6,721 nt of DNA, taken from the NCBI GenBank assembly GCA_030615555.1, contig JAUWZB010000046.1, positions 1 to 6,721 on the forward strand, in the 5' to 3' direction. The notes under the pieces are model-generated. The model worked only from the letters and a program-made list of their open reading frames with translations. It had not been told where the DNA came from and ran no database searches. Below, one piece after another: positions 1 to 5,779 of the stretch (position 1 is its first letter; each line of letters begins with the position of its first letter). Position numbers and translations under genes: made by a program. Source of the stretch: Dehalococcoidales bacterium. GTDB lineage: Bacteria > Chloroflexota > Dehalococcoidia > E44-bin15.

Positions 1-374
1 GCCACCTCAGCCACCTCAGCCTCCTCAGGAAGCGGGGCCACTCCAGGGCGACCAAGGAAGATCACCCTGTTGGCCACAATTTCAGTGGTGAAGCGCTTCT
101 GGCCGTCCTGCCCCTCCCAGGTACGGGTTCTCAGCCTTCCCTCAACATAGGCCTGCCGACCTTTAGCCAGGAACTGATTGCATTGCTCTGCTAGCTTGCT
201 CCAGGTGACCACAGTGAACCACTCCGTCTCTTGCCTTCTCTCCCCTTCAGAGGTGGTGTAGGTCCGCGTGGTAGCGATACGAAAGGAGGTTACCGGGTTA
301 CCGCTGGGGGTGAAACGCATCTCGGGGTCAGTGCCGAGATTTCCAATGACCATTACCTTATTCAGACTCGCCAT
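1..374 (-). CDS. ssb: Single-stranded DNA-binding protein SSB (3' end cut by window edge)
   Basis: SSB coats single-stranded DNA during replication, repair and recombination. I translated this reading frame by hand from the reverse strand. It starts MASLNKVMVIGNLGTDPEMR, the classic first strand of the SSB OB fold, and continues with TEWFTVVTW (residues 50-58), FLAKGRQAYVEGRL (68-81) and a tryptophan at 86. The OB fold ends near residue 109 (VIFLGR). After it begins a low-complexity acidic tail with EVAEVA repeats, which leaves the window; the usual acidic C-terminal tip is not visible. The ATG at 372-374 has an AGGAG Shine-Dalgarno at 382-386 with a 7-nt gap. The gene starts 16 nt after the rpsF stop, so the two are cotranscribed. 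rpsR is expected downstream, outside the window. About 124 residues are visible. The family assignment is secure. Confidence 0.95.
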   Translation of the reverse strand, partial: MASLNKVMVIGNLGTDPEMRFTPSGNPVTSFRIATTRTYTTSEGERRQETEWFTVVTWSKLAEQCNQFLAKGRQAYVEGRLRTRTWEGQDGQKRFTTEIVANRVIFLGRPGVAPLPEEAEVAEV

Positions 375-390
375 GTCCAAACTCCTTTCC

Positions 391-678
391 CTAATCACTT
401 AGCCTGACCAGCAGGTGGCGCAGGATCTCCTCCGAGATTCCCAGGCTTGCTTCAAGCTCCGTAGTCAGCTTGGGATCCATTCTGAACTGAGTGAGTACAT
501 AATTCCCTTCCATAAAATCCTTTATCTGGTAAGCAAGCTTCCTTCTGCCCCATTGATTCACCTCAGTAATGGATCCCTCCCTTTCAACGATAAATTGATT
601 TATCTTCTCTATGGTAGCGGGAATTTCCTCATCGGCGACCGCTGGGCTGATAATCACTACCAGCTCGTAGTCGCGCAA
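391..678 (-). CDS. rpsF: 30S ribosomal protein S6 (TTG start)
   Basis: S6 is a small-subunit ribosomal protein that binds 16S rRNA together with S18. The 95-residue product begins MRDYELVVIISP, exactly where S6 proteins usually begin. It carries the family core NQWGRRKLAYQIKDFMEGNY followed by VLTQFRMD. The frame is open upstream to an ATG at 711, which would add 11 residues (MELMAKLGGDR). I reject that start: the promoter at 713-741 puts transcription initiation near 706, inside or after that ATG. A textbook AGGAGGTGA at 683-691 also sits 7 nt (core to codon) before the TTG at 676-678. An ATG at 700-702 lies only about 4 nt from the predicted transcript start and has no ribosome site. The gene heads the rpsF-ssb operon and follows glyA by 63 nt. 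Confidence 0.93.
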   Translation of the reverse strand: MRDYELVVIISPAVADEEIPATIEKINQFIVEREGSITEVNQWGRRKLAYQIKDFMEGNYVLTQFRMDPKLTTELEASLGISEEILRHLLVRLSD

Positions 679-682
679 TCGA

Positions 683-691
683 TCACCTCCT
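683..691 (-). promoter_or_regulatory. Strong Shine-Dalgarno that fixes the TTG start of rpsF
   Basis: On the reverse strand this reads AGGAGGTGA, a near-complete match to the anti-Shine-Dalgarno of 16S rRNA. Its GGAGG core is 7 nt from the TTG at 676-678. It lies downstream of both in-frame ATG codons (711 and 702), so it can serve only the TTG. Confidence 0.88.
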
Positions 692-712
692 AACTTCGCC
701 ATAAGCTCCATG

Positions 713-741
713 ATTATAGCATGAAAAGGTTATAGCAACAA
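713..741 (-). promoter_or_regulatory. Sigma-70-type promoter for rpsF-ssb
   Basis: The reverse strand shows a perfect -10 box TATAAT (713-718), a 17-nt spacer, and a weak -35 box TTGTTG (736-741) that matches TTGACA at three of six positions. Transcription would start near 706, giving a leader of roughly 28 nt before the TTG codon. The -35 box directly abuts the glyA stop codon at 742-744. No terminator is visible between the genes, so read-through from glyA is likely to add to expression. Confidence 0.7.
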
Positions 742-2007
742 CTAACCCAGCCCGGGCACCGGGAAACGACGGGAAATCCCGGCAGCCGCCTGACGCACCT
801 CCTTATAGATGTGCTGATCACCGAGATTGGTAAGCACCTTGACGATGAGCTGAGCGATGCTCCTCATCTCATCGGGGCCAAAGCCGCGCGTGGTTACTGC
901 AGGGGTGCCCAGTCTAATGCCACTGGTGACCTGGGGAGGGCGAGTATCGAAGGGGATGGCATTCCGATTAACCGTGATCCCCACAGAGTCCAGGGCTTCC
1001 TCAGCTTGCTTGCCTGTTAGCCCCATATCGGAGAGATCGATGAGTAGGAGATGGTTGTCGGTGCCCCCGGAGACGAGGCGCAGCCCCCCCTTCTGGAGCT
1101 CGCTCGCCAGTATCTGGGCATTCTCCACCACCGCGCGCTGATAGCTGACGAACTCCGGCTTCATTGCCTCGCCAAAGGACACCGCCTTAGCTGCGATAGC
1201 GTGCATCAAGGGGCCGCCCTGCATCCCCGGGAAGACTGCCTCATCCAATGGGGAGGCAAACCGCGCTTTGGATAGGAGGAAGCCACCGCGCGGTCCCCGG
1301 AGTGTCTTATGGGTGGTGGAGGTGACGATGTCAGCATGGGGCACGGGGGAGGGATGAACCTCGGCAGCTACCAGCCCCGCCAGGTGGGCCATGTCCGCCA
1401 TGAGATGAGCCCCAATAAGGTCGGCGATCCGGCGAAACTGCTCAAAGTCGATGACCCTGGGATAGGCACTGGCGCCTGCCACAATGAGCTTGGGCCTGTG
1501 CTCTATGGCGAGCCTCTCGATTTCATCGTAGTCCAATCTCTCCGTCTCCCGGCTCACCCCATAGGTGATGAAGCGATAGAGCCTGCCGGAGAAATTGACC
1601 GCACTGCCGTGGGTGAGGTGCCCACCGTGGGCTAAGCTCATCGCCAGCACCGTATCTCCCTGATCGAGCAGGGCGAAGTATGCTGCCATATTCGCCTGGG
1701 CGCCGCTGTGGGGCTGGACATTGGCGTGCTCGGCCCCAAAAAGCTGCTTCGCCCGCTCCCTGGCCAGCTCCTCCACCAGGTCTACCTCCTGACAACCCCC
1801 ATAATAGCGATGCTTGGGGTAGCCCTCGGCGTACTTGTCAGTGAGCACCGAGCCCTGAGCCTCCAGAACTGCCCTCGAGGCGTAGTTCTCGGCGGCGATG
1901 AGTTCGATATTCATCCGCTGGCGCTTCTCCTCGCGGTGAATCGCCTCCGCAACCTCCGGATCGCTCTTTTCGACCGCGGTGCTGTAGTTGATGGAATGCC
2001 TCCTCAT
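742..2007 (-). CDS. glyA: Serine hydroxymethyltransferase
   Basis: GlyA is a cytosolic pyridoxal-phosphate enzyme. It converts serine and tetrahydrofolate to glycine and 5,10-methylene-tetrahydrofolate, and so feeds one-carbon metabolism. Family features, numbered from the ATG at 2005-2007: IELIAAENYASRAVLEAQGS (34-53), KYAEGYP..RYYGG (58-71), SGAQAN (101-106), the cofactor-binding MADMAHLAG with Asp205 and His208, and the Schiff-base lysine Lys234 in STTHKTLRGPRGG. The 421-residue length is normal. The start is uncertain. The frame is open to a TTG at 2034 (430 residues), but no ribosome site precedes either codon. The only AGGAGG lies just inside the frame at 1999-2004, as codons 2-3. Conserved sequence begins around residue 13 (EKSDPEVAEAI), so the ATG at 2007 is the most reasonable choice. 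The gene has its own promoter at 2069-2097. Confidence 0.96.
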   Translation of the reverse strand: MRRHSINYSTAVEKSDPEVAEAIHREEKRQRMNIELIAAENYASRAVLEAQGSVLTDKYAEGYPKHRYYGGCQEVDLVEELARERAKQLFGAEHANVQPHSGAQANMAAYFALLDQGDTVLAMSLAHGGHLTHGSAVNFSGRLYRFITYGVSRETERLDYDEIERLAIEHRPKLIVAGASAYPRVIDFEQFRRIADLIGAHLMADMAHLAGLVAAEVHPSPVPHADIVTSTTHKTLRGPRGGFLLSKARFASPLDEAVFPGMQGGPLMHAIAAKAVSFGEAMKPEFVSYQRAVVENAQILASELQKGGLRLVSGGTDNHLLLIDLSDMGLTGKQAEEALDSVGITVNRNAIPFDTRPPQVTSGIRLGTPAVTTRGFGPDEMRSIAQLIVKVLTNLGDQHIYKEVRQAAAGISRRFPVPGLG

Positions 2008-2020
2008 ACTTATTGCTATA

Positions 2021-2029
2021 GGGGGGGGG
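2021..2029 (-). repeat. C9 homopolymer in the glyA leader
   Basis: Nine consecutive G on the plus strand, read as nine C in the glyA leader, end 13 nt before the ATG codon. Such tracts are prone to slippage and to sequencing length error. A length change would shift the frame of the upstream TTG (2034) relative to glyA but would not affect translation from the ATG at 2007. Confidence 0.85.
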
Positions 2030-2032
2030 TGC

Positions 2033-2065
2033 AAAAAGCAAGGCCACGCAATCTCCTGGCGTGGC
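2033..2065 (-). terminator. Stem-loop terminator after the comF / nucleotidyltransferase-like unit
   Basis: On the reverse strand, GCCACGC (2059-2065), a 9-nt loop CAGGAGATT and GCGTGGC (2043-2049) form a perfect 7-bp stem. CTTGCTTTTT follows, ending in five T (2033-2037). This fits a modest intrinsic terminator for transcripts arriving from the unit at 2188-4303. The predicted glyA transcript begins at about 2062, inside the upstream arm, so that mRNA would lack part of the stem. The T-tract is interrupted, so efficiency is uncertain. Confidence 0.55.
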
Positions 2066-2068
2066 GTT

Positions 2069-2097
2069 AGTTTACTTCACCGACCTTTCCCTGTCAA
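2069..2097 (-). promoter_or_regulatory. Sigma-70-type promoter for glyA
   Basis: The reverse strand shows a perfect -35 box TTGACA (2092-2097), a 17-nt spacer and a -10 box TAAACT (2069-2074, four of six matches). Initiation is expected near 2062, giving a leader of about 55 nt before the ATG at 2007. The -35 box lies at the edge of a degenerate 79-bp duplication. The other copy carries TTGGCA at the equivalent place but no -10 box at the right distance. Confidence 0.65.
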
Positions 2098-2249
2098 CAA
2101 CCCTTCTATTGCCCCAGCCGGGCGACCTCGATGAGGGCGATTTTTCGCCCGATAGTGGAGAACGCCTTTCTGCCAACAATCCCGCGATTAGCCCAACTGC
2201 GTGACCTCGATGAGAGCGAGTAAACCGCCCGAGACCAGGGAATGCCCCC
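2092..2249. repeat. Degenerate tandem 79-bp duplication of a gene 3' end
   Basis: Copy A (2092-2170) and copy B (2171-2249) align head to tail with no gap at an offset of 79 bp. The longest exact match is gacctcgatgag (2124-2135 and 2203-2214). My hand count over the first 60 columns gives about 41 identities, and a one-base indel improves the rest. Copy B is the last part of the 2188-3270 gene plus its stop codon, encoding LALIEVTQLG. Copy A still encodes IALIEVARLGQ followed by a stop, but has no gene body. The pair may be an old tandem duplication, or the tail of a lost neighbouring paralogue. Confidence 0.75.
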
Positions 2250-3270
2250 CAAGGATGACCGGGATGGGTGCCTCCAGGGCCTTTTGGGTGAAATCACGGA
2301 CAAAGGGGTTATCGATCTTTTCAAACTGTCCCAGGTCGGAGTAGAAACGGTCGGCAAGGGTGAGATTAAGCCCAAAGTGGGTGAAGAGCACCCTCGTGTC
2401 AATGAAGGCGGCATCGCCCAACTGGGCTAAGGTTTCAAAGAAGCGCTCCGCTCCTACCTGCTCCAGATAGAAGCCTAAGATAGTGCGCACCTCATCGTGC
2501 CGCTCGCGCTCATCGGCGTGCAGGCTTCGCTCCTCGGCGAGCATGCGCACCCGGCAGGAGGTCTCCCGCTCCAGTTGGGACCAAACATAGCTGCCCACAC
2601 GCCCGGCCACTAGAACCTGGGCATCCCGGTCGGTAAAGAGGCGCACCGCCCGCTCCAGGCGAGAGGTATCGAGGTCGAGCTCCTCAAGATATGCCTTGGT
2701 GTGGCGGCCGATCCCAGGGTGAAGCTTGAGGATGAAGAGGTCGGTGGGGGTATCTACATCGAACTGGTAGCAAGCGGTGTGCGGCAGCGAGACCTCGCAT
2801 AAATTGGCCTGGCGAACCAGAAGTTGTGCCAGGGGATTATCGGTCGCGGGAAGCTCGATAGCCCCGATAGCCTTCCCGGGGGTGAAGGCGACCAGATCGG
2901 CGGAGAAGGGATTGTTGGTGATCACCGTATCTTTCGCGGAGGAGAGCTGCTCACCAAGGGCTCTCAGCCCATCGAAGGAGAGGAGAGGGACACTGCCCCC
3001 GCCAATATAAAAGGGCATTTCAATATTATATTTCTCAATAATCTCTTTGAGCCTTTTGCCGAAGTGAAAGGGGTGCCCGCTCCGCTCGACCACCACAGAG
3101 GGAGGGCGCTCTCCCCGCTCGGTGACCAGGATCACCCCATCGAAGATATCAGCCAGCTGAGCCCGCTCTATGGTATCCTGGGCGATGGCACGGTGGCAAC
3201 CGGCGACCATCTCCGCCACGGGGCTGCCCCCGGTACCGCCGAGGAAAAGGATGACTACTACCTTCGCCAC
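2188..3270 (-). CDS. Putative nucleotidyltransferase-like protein with an extra C-terminal domain
   Basis: No named gene is recognised. The 360-residue protein opens with a hydrophobic strand and glycine-rich turn (VVVILFLGGTGGSPVAE, residues 4-20). Later come DGVILVTE (44-51), GGGSVPLL (90-97), NNPFSADLVAFTPG (119-132) and FDVDTPTDL (170-178). This order, especially the DVDTPxDL motif, resembles the MobA/CofC-type nucleotidyltransferase fold. The usual LAAGxGxRMG...K signature at the N terminus is absent, so catalytic activity is doubtful. Residues about 200-360 form a further domain I cannot name, ending in a distinctive GGHSLVSGGLLALIE. There is no signal peptide or membrane segment. The GTG start lies 4 nt after the comF stop codon; its GGGAGG ribosome site (9 nt upstream) lies within the end of comF, which suggests translational coupling. 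Gene is certain; function is a weak inference. Confidence 0.85.
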   Translation of the reverse strand: MAKVVVILFLGGTGGSPVAEMVAGCHRAIAQDTIERAQLADIFDGVILVTERGERPPSVVVERSGHPFHFGKRLKEIIEKYNIEMPFYIGGGSVPLLSFDGLRALGEQLSSAKDTVITNNPFSADLVAFTPGKAIGAIELPATDNPLAQLLVRQANLCEVSLPHTACYQFDVDTPTDLFILKLHPGIGRHTKAYLEELDLDTSRLERAVRLFTDRDAQVLVAGRVGSYVWSQLERETSCRVRMLAEERSLHADERERHDEVRTILGFYLEQVGAERFFETLAQLGDAAFIDTRVLFTHFGLNLTLADRFYSDLGQFEKIDNPFVRDFTQKALEAPIPVILGGHSLVSGGLLALIEVTQLG

Positions 3271-3274
3271 TTCC

Positions 3275-4009
3275 TCATACCTCCCTCGCCAGCGTCAAGC
3301 CCCATACCGAGGTGGCTCCTGCCGCCTTCAGGGCAGTGGCACAAGCGTCGAGGGTAGCGCCTGAGGTGCATACATCATCGATGAGGAGAATGCGCCTCCC
3401 CTCCACTCGTTGATCCCGGCAGGTAAAGGCACCGGCCACATTGCTCTGGCGGTCCTCGGCGCTGTTGGTTCTTGTTTGGGGAGGGGTGTTTTTGAGGCGA
3501 AGGAGCGCCCCCTCAACTATCGGCAACGAGGCAAGCTTACCCAATTCCCTGGCCAGTAGTGAGGACTGATTATAGCCCCGCTCCCGGAGGCGGCGAGGGT
3601 GAAGGGGCACAGGGACCAAGGTGTCGGCAGGCAAAGGGTGCGCGCTCAAATATTCCCCCATTAGCTGAGCGAGTGGTGCCGCGAGCGCCTTCACATTCTG
3701 ATACTTAAATTGGAGGATCGCCTGGCGCATCACCCTATCGAAGGGGAAAAGGGAGCGGATGCCCTCGATCTCCTTGGGGTGATTTTCACAGTCATAACAG
3801 AGGGTGCCAGAAGAAAGCGATTTGCCACACTTGGCGCATAGCGGAGGGGAGAGGTGAGGCAGCGCTGATTGGCATTGGGAACAAAGAAAACTTCCACTGG
3901 CCCCACAACCAACGCACCGCGGGGGGAAAAGGAGGTTAAGAACTAAAGTCTTAAGCTGATTCAACGGAGCGACTAGGTTCACCGGAAGAAGTGAACCTGC
4001 TTCCCTCAA
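3275..4009 (-). CDS. comF: ComF-family phosphoribosyltransferase-like protein
   Basis: ComF proteins combine zinc fingers with a type I phosphoribosyltransferase fold. In naturally competent bacteria they help single-stranded DNA enter the cytoplasm; elsewhere their role is unclear. Numbering from the TTG at 4007-4009: LLFPPRCVGCG opens a double zinc finger (Cys32, 35, 43, 46 and Cys58, 61, 71, 74). LVPVPLHPRRLRERGYNQ (131-148) is the family hallmark, and ILLIDDVCTSGAT (207-219) is the PRPP-binding loop. All key residues are present in 244 residues. The frame is open to an ATG at 4144, but that extension would overlap the upstream zinc-ribbon gene by about 110 nt and lacks family similarity. 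No in-frame start has a good ribosome site: TTG 4009, GTG 3982 and TTG 3964 all remain possible. I chose the longest that avoids the overlap. No other competence gene is visible nearby. Confidence 0.92.
   Translation of the reverse strand: MREAGSLLPVNLVAPLNQLKTLVLNLLFPPRCVGCGASGSFLCSQCQSALPHLSPPLCAKCGKSLSSGTLCYDCENHPKEIEGIRSLFPFDRVMRQAILQFKYQNVKALAAPLAQLMGEYLSAHPLPADTLVPVPLHPRRLRERGYNQSSLLARELGKLASLPIVEGALLRLKNTPPQTRTNSAEDRQSNVAGAFTCRDQRVEGRRILLIDDVCTSGATLDACATALKAAGATSVWGLTLAREV
3975..3998. repeat. Perfect 8-bp inverted repeat across the comF start region
   Basis: aggttcac (3975-3982) and gtgaacct (3991-3998) form a perfect 8-bp stem around an 8-nt loop. The alternative GTG start of comF (3980-3982) lies within the stem, and the TTG at 4009 lies just upstream. 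In RNA this hairpin could modulate comF translation or mRNA processing; in DNA it could bind a dimeric protein. The structure is visible in the sequence, and any role is speculation. Confidence 0.5.
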
Positions 4010-4032
4010 TATCGAGTAAAACGCTCTTTTAG

Positions 4033-4245
4033 TTAGCGCGCTTTGACAGTATGCCCGACGCCGCTGAGGATGGGTTCGTTCAAATAAAGGTCGCCGTTCC
4101 TGATCTTGATGTTGTAGCCACAATCGGGATTGGTGCAAACCCAAGCCTTGTAGTGGATCGGCGCCCCTTGACTGCCAAAATCTGACAGGGGGACTAAATC
4201 TCCAACATTACACTTCTGGCATTTGGGGAAAACGTTGTTCTCCAA
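4033..4245 (-). CDS. Small zinc-ribbon protein (TTG start)
   Basis: This is a 70-residue protein of unknown function. Two cysteine pairs, CQKC (Cys9 and Cys12) and CTNPDC (Cys37 and Cys42), are 24 residues apart, as expected for a single zinc ribbon that binds one zinc. The motif WVCTNPDCGYNIKIRNG (35-51) resembles treble-clef or rubredoxin-like knuckles, but I cannot assign a family. A basic, flexible tail (GHTVKAR) ends the protein. The TTG start at 4243-4245 is supported by GGGAGGT with a core spacing of 6 nt, and by a promoter 30-58 nt upstream. It is the first gene of a unit with comF and the nucleotidyltransferase-like gene. Likely partners are nucleic acids or other proteins, but nothing in the sequence decides this. 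Confidence 0.82.
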   Translation of the reverse strand: MENNVFPKCQKCNVGDLVPLSDFGSQGAPIHYKAWVCTNPDCGYNIKIRNGDLYLNEPILSGVGHTVKAR

Positions 4246-4274
4246 GAGCTACCTCCCATCCTAATATCAACGAT

Positions 4275-4303
4275 AGTATACACTAAAGATGATGGGCTGG
4301 CAA
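4275..4303 (-). promoter_or_regulatory. Sigma-70-type promoter for the zinc-ribbon / comF unit
   Basis: The reverse strand shows TTGCCA (4298-4303, five of six matches to the -35 consensus), a 17-nt spacer and TATACT (4275-4280, five of six matches to the -10 consensus). Initiation near 4268 gives a leader of about 22 nt holding the GGGAGGT ribosome site of the zinc-ribbon gene. It is among the best promoter matches in the window. Confidence 0.75.
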
Positions 4304-4316
4304 GCCACTTCCCTCA

Positions 4317-4380
4317 CTCAATTAACGGATATCACTCCGCTCTATCGGAACGAGCTCAGCCACCCGTTAGTTCAATTGAG
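4317..4380 (-). other. Bulged stem-loop around the thpR stop codon
   Basis: ctcaat and taacgg (4317-4328) pair with ccgtta (4364-4369) and attgag (4375-4380), giving 6 + 6 bp interrupted by a 5-nt bulge on one arm. The loop is about 35 nt and contains the thpR stop codon at 4356-4358. No T-run follows in the direction of thpR transcription, so this is not a clear intrinsic terminator. It could stabilise the 3' end of the mRNA or be chance. Confidence 0.35.
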
Positions 4381-4940
4381 GCGAGGCGACTATAGATGGC
4401 GCCCGATGGGGTGAGGGTGCTCCTCATCAGGCTGAGCTCCTTTACTTCCATGGCGGGGCCGCCTTCAAATTCAGTGGCCATCACCAGCTTCCCGATGCTA
4501 TTCCGCTCCCCCGGGGATGCCCGCTCCCGGAGCCGCCCCAGGGTGAGGTGTGGTGTGAAGGGGCGCCCTTCGCGTGGGAAGCCGAGGGGAGCGAGGGCCT
4601 GGTCGATGCCCCGCTGCAAGGCGATCAGCTGCTCCACCTCCCCCGTTACCGCCACCCAGATAACCCGGGGACGCTGAAGATTGGGGAAGACACCCAGCCC
4701 GCCGATCTGGAGCTCAAATGGGGATAAACCCTGAGACGCCGGGGCGATGGCCTCTATTATCCGGGGCACCTGATCTGGGGCGATGTTTCCCAGGAACTTT
4801 AGGGTTAGGTGAATGCCCTCGGTGCCCACCCATTTCACATAAGGATGCTCAGCGGGTCTTAGCCTATCCTCCAGAGAGGAGAGGCTAGCTTTGACCGGAT
4901 CGGGTAGCTCGATGGCGATGAAGGCACGAATCTGTTCCAT
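4356..4940 (-). CDS. thpR: RNA 2',3'-cyclic phosphodiesterase (LigT/ThpR family)
   Basis: ThpR belongs to the 2H phosphoesterase superfamily. It hydrolyses RNA 2',3'-cyclic phosphates to 2'-phosphates, and some members can join tRNA halves in vitro. The 194-residue protein opens with IRAFIAIELP (4-13), typical of the family, and contains both catalytic HxTx motifs: HLTLKFLG at His44 and HLTLGR at His131. Their spacing is normal, as is total length. It is cytosolic, with no signal or membrane segment. The ATG (4938-4940) shares its A with the stop codon of the upstream hydrolase (TAATG), and a GGAGGGG ribosome site lies 8 nt upstream inside that gene, so translation is probably coupled. The physiological RNA substrate cannot be deduced from the neighbours. 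Confidence 0.93.
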   Translation of the reverse strand: MEQIRAFIAIELPDPVKASLSSLEDRLRPAEHPYVKWVGTEGIHLTLKFLGNIAPDQVPRIIEAIAPASQGLSPFELQIGGLGVFPNLQRPRVIWVAVTGEVEQLIALQRGIDQALAPLGFPREGRPFTPHLTLGRLRERASPGERNSIGKLVMATEFEGGPAMEVKELSLMRSTLTPSGAIYSRLASIELTGG

Positions 4941-5773
4941 TATAGCAGCCCCTCCGCATTCCCTCCCAGGATCAAGTCCTCCGCCGCCTCCCCCATGTCC
5001 AGGGAACGAAGCTGCTTTATAATCCTGCTCGGCGGCATCAGGGGGTAGTCACTGCCGAACAGGATTTTCTCCACTCCCACGATCTCGGCGACATGTCTGA
5101 AAATCTCCGGCCGGTAGAGATAGGGTGATGCTGAGCTATCAAAGTAGACGTTTTTCAGGGCTTCTGCCACCTCGGGCATCAAGGCGTAGAAGGGAAGCCC
5201 TCCCCCCCAGTGGGCGCACACTATGGTCAGGTCGGGAAATCTGGCGATGAGCTTTTCGAGGACATCGGGGGTGATTTTCTGCTTCCCCACATATTCATGT
5301 CCCACCGGCTCGGAGGCGTGGACTAGCAGGATGAAGCGGTGGCGCTTCGCCACCTCGAAAATAGTGTCCATTACCGCCTCATCACCCCGTTCGAGGCCGT
5401 GAAAATCGGGTCTCAACTCCCCGATGCCTCTCATACCGCCGCGGACGCAGCGCTCGAGCTCCACGATGGCCGCCTCCTCCGCCTTTGGTGGGAGGGCACA
5501 GAAGCCCACCAGACGGTCGGGATAGCGGGATATCGACTCCATGATATAGTCATTGGTCTCCTGGCATAGCTCGATGCTGCTCCAGTTGGCGTTGAGGATG
5601 ACGGAGCGGTCGATGCTCTCCTCATCCATGATGGCAATGAGGTCCTCGCAGGTGGCAATTTTAGCATTGGGTTTAGCGTAGATTCGGGCAAATAATGGGT
5701 CGCGACCTACGTACTCCTCGCGGTGCTCGTTCATCCGTGGTGGGAAAATATGGGTGTGGCAGTCGATAATCAC
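4940..5773 (-). CDS. Amidohydrolase-2 family metal-dependent hydrolase
   Basis: This 277-residue TIM-barrel hydrolase belongs to the Amidohydro_2 group, which includes ACMSD-type decarboxylases and other metal-dependent hydrolases. The metal-site residues are all visible: His6 and His8 in DCHTHIF on the first strand, His152 in LLVHASEP, His188 in CAHWGGGLP, and Asp242 in ILFGSDYPLMPPSR. The set fits a one-zinc active site with a conserved histidine that activates water. The substrate is unknown; members act on aromatic acids, lactones and related compounds. There is no signal peptide, so it is presumably cytosolic. The GTG at 5771-5773 is the first in-frame start and falls at the predicted transcription start, with only AAGG touching it and no spaced ribosome site. 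It forms a two-gene unit with thpR, overlapping it by 1 nt. Confidence 0.92.
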   Translation of the reverse strand: MIIDCHTHIFPPRMNEHREEYVGRDPLFARIYAKPNAKIATCEDLIAIMDEESIDRSVILNANWSSIELCQETNDYIMESISRYPDRLVGFCALPPKAEEAAIVELERCVRGGMRGIGELRPDFHGLERGDEAVMDTIFEVAKRHRFILLVHASEPVGHEYVGKQKITPDVLEKLIARFPDLTIVCAHWGGGLPFYALMPEVAEALKNVYFDSSASPYLYRPEIFRHVAEIVGVEKILFGSDYPLMPPSRIIKQLRSLDMGEAAEDLILGGNAEGLL

Positions 5774-5779
5774 CCTTAG

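Noticed and set aside
1..30. Short repeated unit ccacctcag at the left edge
   Set aside because: It encodes the EVAEVA low-complexity tail of SSB and is explained by coding; it is too short to be a CRISPR or other array.
1309..1635. A 108-residue plus-strand open frame
   Set aside because: It lies wholly opposite the catalytic core of glyA and is glycine-rich without any family motif.
2106..2414. A 102-residue minus-strand frame ending in IALIEVARLGQ
   Set aside because: Most of it is an out-of-frame reading of the 2188-3270 gene. Only its last residues are meaningful, as part of the tandem duplication.
2824..3357. A 177-residue plus-strand open frame
   Set aside because: It lies opposite the well-supported nucleotidyltransferase-like gene and the comF end. 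The composition is low-complexity and shows no recognisable motif, as expected for a GC-rich antisense shadow.
4010..4144. N-terminal extension of comF to the ATG at 4144
   Set aside because: It overlaps the zinc-ribbon gene by about 110 nt in another frame and lies upstream of all ComF family sequence.
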